From positions 1 to 47,477 of the forward strand of contig NZ_WUQZ01000024.1 in the NCBI RefSeq assembly GCF_009829075.1: a stretch of 47,477 bases of DNA, in the 5' to 3' direction. The DNA comes from Sphingobacterium composti. GTDB lineage: Bacteria > Bacteroidota > Bacteroidia > Sphingobacteriales > Sphingobacteriaceae. The position numbers and the translations under genes were made by a program. Positions 26,258 to 34,857 of this stretch are shown piece by piece. The notes beneath the pieces are model-generated. The model worked only from the letters and a program-made list of their open reading frames with translations. It was not told the DNA's origin and searched no databases. Positions within the stretch are counted from its first letter, which is position 1. Each line of letters opens with the position of its first letter.

Positions 26258-28972
26258 GTGTCTTTTTTTAAGCGGAATATAATCTTCATTATAGGCTTTG
26301 TTATATATATAGCAAGTAGTTCCCTATATGCACAAGTAAAGATTAGTGGTGCTGTAAAAGACTCAGTAGGAAATCCGATTAAGGATGTTATAGTACGATT
26401 ATACACAGATAAAGACACCACAATAAGTATTACCAATTCTCTTGGAATTTATCGCTTCAAATCTATAGAATCCTCTCAAATTAAATTAGGATTCAATATG
26501 TTAGGATATGTTGCGGACTTGGAAAGCTATACGATTGATTTATCAAAAAGCTATACGGTGATTCCAGACCATATACTGCACAGAGGTACTTACGCTATTC
26601 AGGATGTTTCGGTCACGAGGGTTATTCCTATGGTCGTCAATGGCGATACTATTCAATATAATCTTGGCGCTTTCTCATTCCGTAAGCAGACATTATTAGA
26701 GGATGGATTAAAAAAAATACCTGGTTTCCAAATTAGTCGTGATGGAGCTGTTTATTTTAATGGTTATCATATCAAAAAAGTTAAAGTCAATAATAACGAG
26801 TTTTTTGGCGGAGATATAATTACTGCAACTAAAAATCTACCCGTCGATTACATTAATAATATTCAATTAATAGAATTAAACAATAAAAGCGATGGAACAG
26901 AAACCGGAATTGCAGATTATCAGGAAAAGGAAAAGCTATTAAATATTAATTTGAAGGAAGACAGAAAAATACTGCATTTTGGACAATTGACAATTGGATC
27001 TGGTACAAATGGTAGATATTTGGGAAGTTTTGGAATCAATAGATTTAATGACGGTAATGAACTGTCTTTATTAGGATCTTTTAATAATACAAATACCAAT
27101 TTATTTTCATATGGGGATATTTCTGGAGGAAAAAGAAATAATTCAACACTAGATATTGATGAGTTTATAGACCCTATTGATGGAATCAATACTACTGCCT
27201 CCGTAGGAATAAATATGGCCCAAAAAATAGGAAAACAATCTAGACTAAATACTTCATACAATTATGTAAAAAAGAATATATCAATTAGTGGGTATTCTTT
27301 GATGAAATCAACTTATATAGGAAATACGATTTCTAAAAACGAAACCTACGATGAGGAACAAGAAGATGATAACCATCGATTAAGATTGTTTTTAGATGGA
27401 AAGCTTCAAAACAAAGATATATTAAAGATAGAGGGGAATTTAACCTACAATACCAAATCAATTTACAACAATAAACGTTCTGATCTTAGTAATTTCCAAC
27501 AGCAAAGTGAGGGAACGAACATAGATTCAGCGAGTCACAAAATACCTATTGCGGATATCGAAGTATTATATTCAAAATTTTTCACTAAAAAGGACAGGAA
27601 ATTAGTTGGTAAATTCAATGCCAAAACTAATACATTGATCAATAATCAATTTGTAAACGAGATATTCAAAATTACTAATAGAAATGGCATCGAGGATTTA
27701 GAAGAGCTAAATCGCCAATTTATTGATCAAAATAACAGAAATGGTACGGCAAACCTGTCATTATCATTTGTAGAGCCTTTTATGACGCATAGTGTTTTTG
27801 AGTTTAAGTATGAATATGATCATAATAATATTGATGCCGAACGCTATGTATATAATTGGAAAGATGCTCGACAATCTAACATTATAGATTCGTTGACTGT
27901 AGATTATGGCTATAAGTTTAATAGTAATAAGGTAGGGCTTATTTATCAGTTCACACGTAATAAACGAGTTAAGTTTAATATTGGTTTTGCCGTTCAGCCT
28001 ATTCGCATGGTAGGTAAAGTTTTGAATGATACGCTAAACTATAACTATGAGAATATCAATTTAGTACCTACGACTAATTTTAGTTATAAATTATCAGATA
28101 ATGTTGATTTTCAGGTAAGCTATAGAGGTAAGAATAATCAGCCAAGTTTTTTTCAAATAGTACCGGTTTTTAATAATACGAACTCAAGAAATATCGTATT
28201 GGGTAATCCAGAACTAAAATCAGAATTTTCCCATGGTTTGGTCACCACATTTCGTGCGTTTTTGCCTACGCGAATGCAATATCTCGAAACAAATTTTGCA
28301 TACAATTATGTAAAAGATAAAATTGTAACAGATAAAAGACCTATTGAAAATACAACAGTTCAACAAACCACTTTCCGAAATTCGAAAGGCTATTACGATT
28401 GGCGTTGGAATTATATATTCAACACACCATTTGAAAATGATAATTGGATGCTGGAAATGACTGGTGGTTTTGATTATTACAATAATATTTCCTTTATCGA
28501 AGATAGAGAACGCACCACCAGACAATTCATATTCAATAAAGCTGTTCAGTTGAAATACACCTTAGGGGATTATGTAGAAAGCATGTTCAATGCTAATTAT
28601 TCACTTAATAGAGCCAGCTTTGACATTCCTTATCGTACAAAAATCAATGTTGAAACTCTATTTATGGGGCTTGGTGCTAAAGGATATGTGAAAAATAATT
28701 TTTCTTTAGGATTCGAGATGTCACAGCGTTATAACGATGGATACTTTAATAAAATCATGAACGTAAACCAAACTTTAATGAATGCTTTTATGGAATTTAC
28801 ATTTTTGCATAACCGTACTGCATTATTGCGTTTACAAGCATATGATTTATTTGATCAAAACAAACAAATGGGTATATATTCAGAATATATAGGTAACGAT
28901 GTATTTGAAGAACGTAAAAATAGACTTGGAAGATATTTTATGTTGTCTTTAAATATAAGAATGCAAAAATAG
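26258..28972 (+). CDS. CarboxypepD_reg / OMP_b-brl_3 outer-membrane beta-barrel protein
   Basis: A 904-residue outer-membrane protein. A signal peptide (about 1-25, ending LYAQ) precedes a CarboxypepD_reg domain (about 28-100: VKISGAVKDSVGNPIKDV and LGIYRFKS). A plug-like segment (about 120-215: QTLLEDGLKKIPGFQISRDG and KNLPVDYINNIQLIELNNK) follows, and then a long C-terminal barrel that ends YFMLSLNIRMQK. This is the OMP_b-brl_3 group, related to TonB-dependent receptors but without a SusD partner here. The start is GTG at 26258 because an in-frame stop lies only 4 bases upstream, so no other start exists. The next gene begins 3 bases after its stop. Confidence 0.85.
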   Translation: MSFFKRNIIFIIGFVIYIASSSLYAQVKISGAVKDSVGNPIKDVIVRLYTDKDTTISITNSLGIYRFKSIESSQIKLGFNMLGYVADLESYTIDLSKSYTVIPDHILHRGTYAIQDVSVTRVIPMVVNGDTIQYNLGAFSFRKQTLLEDGLKKIPGFQISRDGAVYFNGYHIKKVKVNNNEFFGGDIITATKNLPVDYINNIQLIELNNKSDGTETGIADYQEKEKLLNINLKEDRKILHFGQLTIGSGTNGRYLGSFGINRFNDGNELSLLGSFNNTNTNLFSYGDISGGKRNNSTLDIDEFIDPIDGINTTASVGINMAQKIGKQSRLNTSYNYVKKNISISGYSLMKSTYIGNTISKNETYDEEQEDDNHRLRLFLDGKLQNKDILKIEGNLTYNTKSIYNNKRSDLSNFQQQSEGTNIDSASHKIPIADIEVLYSKFFTKKDRKLVGKFNAKTNTLINNQFVNEIFKITNRNGIEDLEELNRQFIDQNNRNGTANLSLSFVEPFMTHSVFEFKYEYDHNNIDAERYVYNWKDARQSNIIDSLTVDYGYKFNSNKVGLIYQFTRNKRVKFNIGFAVQPIRMVGKVLNDTLNYNYENINLVPTTNFSYKLSDNVDFQVSYRGKNNQPSFFQIVPVFNNTNSRNIVLGNPELKSEFSHGLVTTFRAFLPTRMQYLETNFAYNYVKDKIVTDKRPIENTTVQQTTFRNSKGYYDWRWNYIFNTPFENDNWMLEMTGGFDYYNNISFIEDRERTTRQFIFNKAVQLKYTLGDYVESMFNANYSLNRASFDIPYRTKINVETLFMGLGAKGYVKNNFSLGFEMSQRYNDGYFNKIMNVNQTLMNAFMEFTFLHNRTALLRLQAYDLFDQNKQMGIYSEYIGNDVFEERKNRLGRYFMLSLNIRMQK

Positions 28973-28975
28973 AAA

Positions 28976-29944
28976 ATGAAAGCAATTGTTATAAGTGAAT
29001 TTGGTGGGCCAGAGGTGCTTGTTGTTCAAGAAAGAGAAGAGCCTACAATCACTGAGTATGAAATTCTGGTTCGAGTAAAGGCTGCGGGAATAAATCGTCC
29101 AGATGTATTTCAGCGGCAAGGTAAGTATCCAGCTCCTCAAAATGTAGTACAAGACATTCCTGGATTAGAAGTTTCTGGGATTGTAGAGAAAGTAGGTGAT
29201 AAGGTAATAGGAATAGAAGTTGGACAACGAGTAATGGCTTTAGTATCGGGAGGAGGTTATGCAGAATACGTTAATGTGCATTACGGATCAGTAATTCCAT
29301 TGCCCGAAAATATTAGCTATGAAGTGGGAGCGACTCTTCCTGAGACGGTCTATACGGTTTGGCATAATTTATTTCAACGTGGAAAATTAGAAGTTGGAGA
29401 GCGAGTTTTAATTCATGGTGGGGCAGGAGGAATTGGTTCTACCGCTATACAATTGGCAAAGCTTTTCGGTGCATATGTTATTACAACTGTGAGTACACGC
29501 GAGAAAGAAGATTTTGTACGTTCTTTAGGCGCAGACCAAGTTATTAATTATAAAGAAGAGGATTTTGAGTCTTTGCTTCATTCTTCCAAAGCTGATGTAA
29601 TATTGGATTATATCGGCGGAGGATATTTTGACAAAAATATTAATGTATTAAACGAAGATGGTAGGTTGATCTATATCAATGCAATGGAAGGATCGAAAGT
29701 GGAACTAAATTTATTCAAATTAATGCAAAAAAGAATAACACTTACTGGAAGTACATTGCGTAATAGATCTTTAGAATTCAAAAAGGACTTGACTAATGAG
29801 ATTGTAAAGAAAGTTTTACCATTGATCGAATCGAAAAGATTGACATCTCCAATTTTTAAAGAATTCAGTTTTAAAGACGCTAAAAATGCACATTTATTAA
29901 TGGAGAGTGGTGAGTTTTTAGGTAAACTAGTTTTAGTTCTTTGA
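28976..29944 (+). CDS. NAD(P)H:quinone oxidoreductase, PIG3-like MDR family
   Basis: A 322-residue medium-chain dehydrogenase/reductase without the zinc ligands of alcohol dehydrogenases. The N-terminal MKAIVISEFGGPEVLVVQE and VRVKAAGINRPDVFQRQGKY are typical of the quinone oxidoreductase/PIG3 branch. The Rossmann motif HGGAGGIGSTAIQLAKLFGA lies at about 143-162. It reduces quinones or enals with NADPH in the cytoplasm. It starts 3 bases after the OMP gene ends, so it is probably translated from the same mRNA. A functional link to the OMP is not obvious. Confidence 0.9.
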   Translation: MKAIVISEFGGPEVLVVQEREEPTITEYEILVRVKAAGINRPDVFQRQGKYPAPQNVVQDIPGLEVSGIVEKVGDKVIGIEVGQRVMALVSGGGYAEYVNVHYGSVIPLPENISYEVGATLPETVYTVWHNLFQRGKLEVGERVLIHGGAGGIGSTAIQLAKLFGAYVITTVSTREKEDFVRSLGADQVINYKEEDFESLLHSSKADVILDYIGGGYFDKNINVLNEDGRLIYINAMEGSKVELNLFKLMQKRITLTGSTLRNRSLEFKKDLTNEIVKKVLPLIESKRLTSPIFKEFSFKDAKNAHLLMESGEFLGKLVLVL

Positions 29945-30018
29945 TGTGCTAAAATAATTTAGCTTTGGTTTTGTCATTGATAATTTTCATCTTTAATTTT
30001 CATAAAAAAACAACCAAG

Positions 30019-32316
30019 ATGAAACCAAAGTTTTTATTAGTATTAATAACACTTGTCTCCTGCATTTCTGATTCGTTTGCGCAACGAATTTCGAATGTAG
30101 GTAAGCCGATTGATTATGTCAGTACACTAGTCGGTACACAGTCAACTTATTTTCTTTCTAGTGGTAATACCTATCCAGCAATAGCTGTTCCGTGGGGAAT
30201 GAATTTTTGGAGTCCTCAAACAGGCAAAATGGGCGATGGATGGATGTACACGTATACTGCAGAGAAAATCAGAGGGATAAAGCAAACTCATCAACCATCA
30301 CCATGGATGAATGATTATGGTCAATTTAGCATCATGGCTATGGTTGATAATAAGACTTTCGATCAAGATAAAAGATCTAGTTATTTTTCACATAAAGCTG
30401 AAATTGCAAAACCACATTACTATTCAGTATATCTAGCTGACTATGATACGAATGTAGAAGTAACACCTACAGAGCGTGCCGCTTATTTTCGTTTCTCCTT
30501 TCCAAAGACTGATAAAGCTTATGTGTTAATCGATGCTTTTGATAAAGGTTCTTACGTAGAGGTCATTCCAAAAGAAAACAAAATAATTGGATATACAACT
30601 AAAAACAGTGGAGGTGTGCCATCAAATTTTAAAAACTATTTTGTTTTAGAATTCAATAAACCTTTCCAAGATGTCTCGACATTTGCAGATTCTGTTCTGC
30701 AAGATGGGCGTTATATGGTAAAAGCAAATCATGTGGGCGCTATTCTTGGGTTCAAAACTGTTGGTAAGCATGACCCAGTTTTACTAAAAGTAGCATCATC
30801 ATTTATTTCTCACGACCAAGCAGGTCTTAATCTTCGTGAACTTAATAATTTAACATTTGACCAAGTAAAACAAAAAGGCGAGGATATTTGGAATAAAGAA
30901 TTAGGTAAAATAGAAGTACAAGGGGGAACTATTGACCAGCTACGCACATTTTATTCTTGCTTATACCGCTCTCTACTTTTCCCTCGTACGTTTTACGAGT
31001 ACGATGCAAATAATCAAGTCGTTCATTATTCACCGTACAACGGAGAAGTATTACCAGGATATATGTTCACTGATACAGGTTTTTGGGATACGTTTAGAAG
31101 TTTATTCCCGTTCTTAAATCTAATGTATCCTGACATGAGTCTTAAAATGCAAGAAGGACTAGCTAATGCATATCGCGAAGGTGGATGGTTACCTGAATGG
31201 GCAAGTCCAGGCTATAGGAATATTATGGTTGGTAACAATTCCGCTTCGGTAGTTGCTGATGCATGGATAAAAGGTGTAAAATCTAAAGATATTGAGACAT
31301 TATATGAAGCTGTAGTAAAAGGATCTAAAAATGCAGGTCCAATAACTGCTGTGGGAAGAGCTGGGGCAGAATATTATAATGAACTTGGCTATGTACCATA
31401 TGACGTTAAAATTCACGAAAATGTTGCTCGAAGCTTAGAATATTCATACGATGATTTTTCAATCTACCAATTGGCTAAATCGTTAGGAAAAGGGAATGCT
31501 GATCAGGAGTTTTACAAAGACAGAGCATACAATTATCAAAAGCTTTTTGATGCAGAGACTGGTCTTATGCGTGGTAAAAATAAGGACGGAACTTTTCAAT
31601 CTCCATTTAATCCATTCAAATGGGGAGATGCCTTTACTGAAGGTAATAGTTGGCACTACAGCTGGTCGGTTTTCCAGGATTTTGCGGGATTAGCAAAATT
31701 ATTGGGTGGTAATAAAGCTATGGAAAACAAATTGGATTCCGTATTTATATTACCTCCGATTTTTGATGATAGTTATTATGGTTTTCCAATACATGAGATT
31801 CGCGAAATGCAAATTGTAAATATGGGGCAGTACGCGCATGGCAACCAGCCTATACAACATATGACATATTTATATAATTATGTAGCTGCACCATGGAAGT
31901 CTCAATATTGGGTACGCGAGACTATGGACAAAATGTATTCCCCTAATCCTGATGGGTACTGTGGTGACGAAGACAATGGCCAAACTTCAGCTTGGTATGT
32001 GTTCTCCGCTTTGGGATTCTATCCTGTGACACCTGCTGTTGACGAATATGTAATAGGTTCACCAATATTTGATAAGGTTATTCTTCATTTAGAAAACGGA
32101 AAGAAAGTAGATATTCAATCAATTAATAATAATTTAGAGAATAGATATATCAAGTCTCTTCAGCTAAATGGTAAAAATTATACAAAAAACTACTTAAAGC
32201 ATAGTGAATTAATAAAAGGTACTAAGTTAAATTTTGTGATGGATAAAGTTCCAAATAAATCGAGAGGAATTAATGCTTCAGATTTCCCTTACTCAATTAG
32301 CACAGCAAAAAATTAA
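30019..32316 (+). CDS. GH92 alpha-mannosidase, secreted lipoprotein-like
   Basis: A 765-residue glycoside hydrolase family 92 exo-alpha-mannosidase, a calcium-dependent inverting enzyme that trims alpha-mannosides such as N-glycans or yeast mannan. The export signal is MKPKFLLVLITLVSC, and LVSC fits a lipobox (Cys15), so it may be lipid-anchored. Family motifs: YVSTLVGTQSTYFLSSGNTY, AVPWGMNFWSPQTG, TDTGFWDTFRSLFPF, KWGDAFTEGNSWHYSW and GDEDNGQTSAWYVFSALGFY, the last near the catalytic base region. A frame extends upstream to 29965, but the ATG at 30019 with its signal sequence is the start. The linkage (1,2, 1,3 or other) cannot be predicted. Confidence 0.93.
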   Translation: MKPKFLLVLITLVSCISDSFAQRISNVGKPIDYVSTLVGTQSTYFLSSGNTYPAIAVPWGMNFWSPQTGKMGDGWMYTYTAEKIRGIKQTHQPSPWMNDYGQFSIMAMVDNKTFDQDKRSSYFSHKAEIAKPHYYSVYLADYDTNVEVTPTERAAYFRFSFPKTDKAYVLIDAFDKGSYVEVIPKENKIIGYTTKNSGGVPSNFKNYFVLEFNKPFQDVSTFADSVLQDGRYMVKANHVGAILGFKTVGKHDPVLLKVASSFISHDQAGLNLRELNNLTFDQVKQKGEDIWNKELGKIEVQGGTIDQLRTFYSCLYRSLLFPRTFYEYDANNQVVHYSPYNGEVLPGYMFTDTGFWDTFRSLFPFLNLMYPDMSLKMQEGLANAYREGGWLPEWASPGYRNIMVGNNSASVVADAWIKGVKSKDIETLYEAVVKGSKNAGPITAVGRAGAEYYNELGYVPYDVKIHENVARSLEYSYDDFSIYQLAKSLGKGNADQEFYKDRAYNYQKLFDAETGLMRGKNKDGTFQSPFNPFKWGDAFTEGNSWHYSWSVFQDFAGLAKLLGGNKAMENKLDSVFILPPIFDDSYYGFPIHEIREMQIVNMGQYAHGNQPIQHMTYLYNYVAAPWKSQYWVRETMDKMYSPNPDGYCGDEDNGQTSAWYVFSALGFYPVTPAVDEYVIGSPIFDKVILHLENGKKVDIQSINNNLENRYIKSLQLNGKNYTKNYLKHSELIKGTKLNFVMDKVPNKSRGINASDFPYSISTAKN

Positions 32317-32356
32317 TATATAGCTTTTAGAAGGAATAAATTTTAAATTTTATCAT

Positions 32357-32389
32357 AAAGGAGTTCAAAAATAATTTGAACTCCTTTTT
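32357..32389. terminator. terminator after GH92
   Basis: A 12-13-bp stem (aaaggagttcaaa / tttgaactccttt) with a short loop and a T-run. It also lies downstream of the convergent gene at 32405 and may serve both. Confidence 0.88.
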
Positions 32390-32404
32390 AAGTATATTAT
32401 AGAC

Positions 32405-33490
32405 CTAATATTCCTCATAATGTAAGAATAAATAGGCAAGCCAGTAACTAATAGTACTTTCTGCACCTTGATTCTGATTTACTGTATTTTTATCAAGACC
32501 GTCACGACAACCTTTTGTCAAGGAGTCAAATATTTCTAAACCTAAACGATTATTGCCATGAAACCAAGCATATACATTTTTGGCTTTTTCGTAATAACAA
32601 GGAGCATTATTTATTTCTGCTAACTTTTGATACATTAATATTAAAGAAGGAATTTCAATGGCTTGCTCCCCTACATAAGATTTTGTTCCATTCTTTGGGT
32701 ACCAACCCTCATTACCAATTAATTGTAATCTGTTATCTTCAAAAAGTATTTTGTCCAAAAAAGCAGCACTTTCAATACTATATAATAGATAGCGCTCCTC
32801 AAAAAGAATATTTTTAGTAAGCATCAAGCTATAAGGGATAATGGCATTATCATATGAAATAATACTTTCATACCACTGCCAGTCATCATCCGAAGCTTTT
32901 TCATATTCATTACAAATAAAATCCGCTAAATAATAAATCTCCGGAATCAAATTTTTACCGTATTTATTGGATTTATGCATGTGAACTAATCCACAGAGTG
33001 AATATGCAGCAGCTCGTAGTGACTTTATTTCTGTTATATGAGGGAATGCCTTATCAATGATTTCTTTTAGTAATAATTGGACATGTGGTCTTTCATCGTT
33101 ATTCATAAGACTTCCTAAAGACCATATCGTACGTCCAAAAGCATCTTCAGTGCCATACTCATCCAAAAATTGATGGTCAAAAGATAGAAAATTGCCAAAT
33201 AGACCATTTTCTCTTTGCATATAAAGAATAAACCCCAAATAAGTATCTATTAGCTTATCGCTATTTCCAGGAAAAATAACATTCGTAAGACCCGAGAGCA
33301 TCAATGCACGAGAATTGTCATCCAAACAATAGCCATGAGAATAATCTGGAGTAGCATATTTTGCGTGTTGGACAATACCTACTTCATTTGTAAGTCGTTC
33401 AATATGCGCAAGATCAAATGACACATTTTTTAATTTGTTCCAAATCCAAATGTCATCTGCATATGTGTACTTATAATGTGATAATAACAT
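32405..33490 (-). CDS. (alpha/alpha)6-type protein paired with a GT4 glycosyltransferase
   Basis: A 361-residue cytoplasmic protein (no signal peptide) predicted to fold as an (alpha/alpha)6 toroid like six-hairpin glycosidases. The repeats show helix-turn patterns such as HAKYATPDYSHGYCLDDNSRALML, YGTEDAFGRTIWSLGSLM, AAAYSLCGLVH and WYPKNGTKSYVGEQAIEIPS, followed near the end by NQNQGAESTISYWLAYLFL. Similar proteins occur next to GT4 enzymes, as here (12-bp gap), in loci for mannose-containing oligosaccharides. No catalytic residue is assigned. It may be a glycosidase or phosphorylase-like enzyme or an accessory of the transferase. Confidence 0.55.
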   Translation of the reverse strand: MLLSHYKYTYADDIWIWNKLKNVSFDLAHIERLTNEVGIVQHAKYATPDYSHGYCLDDNSRALMLSGLTNVIFPGNSDKLIDTYLGFILYMQRENGLFGNFLSFDHQFLDEYGTEDAFGRTIWSLGSLMNNDERPHVQLLLKEIIDKAFPHITEIKSLRAAAYSLCGLVHMHKSNKYGKNLIPEIYYLADFICNEYEKASDDDWQWYESIISYDNAIIPYSLMLTKNILFEERYLLYSIESAAFLDKILFEDNRLQLIGNEGWYPKNGTKSYVGEQAIEIPSLILMYQKLAEINNAPCYYEKAKNVYAWFHGNNRLGLEIFDSLTKGCRDGLDKNTVNQNQGAESTISYWLAYLFLHYEEY

Positions 33491-33502
33491 AGAAATGGTT
33501 AA

Positions 33503-34642
33503 TTAAGCTCTTTTGAATAATTTTTTATTGCTTTTATAAATTGATTGTGCCAATCTGGAATATTTCCTACCTATATTTGGCCATTGCATCTTTTCGCCAT
33601 GGACGCGTGCATTATTTCTATATTTCGCAAGTAAATCGGGATTTTCAAATAAATTATTGACGTGTGTTGCTAATTGCATTGAATTATTAAAATCAAATAG
33701 TAAGCCTCTTTCTTCACTGAGTAAATCTTTAGCATAAAGATATGGTGTAGAGATAACAGCAGAGCCCGCACCTAAAGCGAATGTTAAAGTGCCACTGCTG
33801 ATTTGATTTTCATTTGGATATGGTGTGACATAGATGTCACAAGCAGTTAAATAACTTATCAATAACTCATCTGATGCAAATTCATTCACAAAAATCACTT
33901 TATTGTCAATTCCATAATCCTTGCATTGATTCATAAGTAGTTCTCTATAGCTTTCACCTTCTTCACGAACTACATTGGGATGGGTAATTCCTAATATAAT
34001 ATACCTAAAATTTGGATCTTTGACATCTTTCACAGCTTCTATTGCTGTTTCGAATCCCTTTCCTCTGCCCAAGAAACCAAAACTTAAAAGTATTTTTCTG
34101 TCCGCTAAACCTAATTTTTTCTTTGCCTCATCTTGTTTATAATCAAATACAGGTACACCATGAGGAATCATCTGAATCTTATCAGTAGGGATTTGATATA
34201 TCGAATGTAACATATTCACAGCCCAATTTGTCATTACTGTCAACATAGTGCTGATGTGACCAATTGCTTGTAATACTTCTTTCTCTTTAGTAGAAGGCTT
34301 TGGAAGAATAGTATGAAAGTTGGTAATAATAGGTATGTGAAGAAGATTAGTTAATTGCAAAATATAATCTCCACATTCACCTCCGAAAATACCATATTCA
34401 TGCTGTATAATACATAAGTCATATTCATTAATAAAATCTGCAGCCTTGATATAACTTTTGAGCTTATGCTTCGCAATTTTATAAACTACTTCTTTTGGAA
34501 AATTATCTGTACAAGTATCCGTTACAGCAATAATATGAACGGTGTCATCAGAAGATAATAATAGACTTTTGTATAAATCATGAGAAAATGTGGCAATTCC
34601 ACATTTTTGATCTGGATAAGTAGATATTATTGCAATTTTCAT
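33503..34642 (-). CDS. GT4-family glycosyltransferase
   Basis: A 379-residue GT-B glycosyltransferase of family 4. The N-terminal domain starts MKIAIISTYPDQKCGIATFS, with QHEYGIFGGECGDY at about 102-115. The C-terminal nucleotide-sugar domain carries ILLSFGFLGRGKGFETAIEA (about 184-203), NEFASDELLISYLTACDIYV and PYPNENQISSGTLTFALGAG, with the acidic residue of the donor-binding E-x7-E region replaced by a N/E-rich loop. It has no membrane segment. The donor and acceptor are unknown. The (alpha/alpha)6 protein follows directly, and the two may act as a unit in making an intracellular oligosaccharide. Confidence 0.85.
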   Translation of the reverse strand: MKIAIISTYPDQKCGIATFSHDLYKSLLLSSDDTVHIIAVTDTCTDNFPKEVVYKIAKHKLKSYIKAADFINEYDLCIIQHEYGIFGGECGDYILQLTNLLHIPIITNFHTILPKPSTKEKEVLQAIGHISTMLTVMTNWAVNMLHSIYQIPTDKIQMIPHGVPVFDYKQDEAKKKLGLADRKILLSFGFLGRGKGFETAIEAVKDVKDPNFRYIILGITHPNVVREEGESYRELLMNQCKDYGIDNKVIFVNEFASDELLISYLTACDIYVTPYPNENQISSGTLTFALGAGSAVISTPYLYAKDLLSEERGLLFDFNNSMQLATHVNNLFENPDLLAKYRNNARVHGEKMQWPNIGRKYSRLAQSIYKSNKKLFKRA

Positions 34643-34857
34643 AGTTATAATATAAATAGTAGCTTATAGCATGTGCGTATACATATCAAACAAAAAAGCA
34701 GGAAGATAGTTGTCGTAAATTGTAATTTTAATTGTAAAAATGTTATAGATGTTTTTAATTGTTATATACTTAATTCCATAGATTATTTATAAATTAGCTA
34801 TTACCAGAAGAATTTTTACCTATATATTTTTTATAACCTAAAAACAACTAAGCCTTT

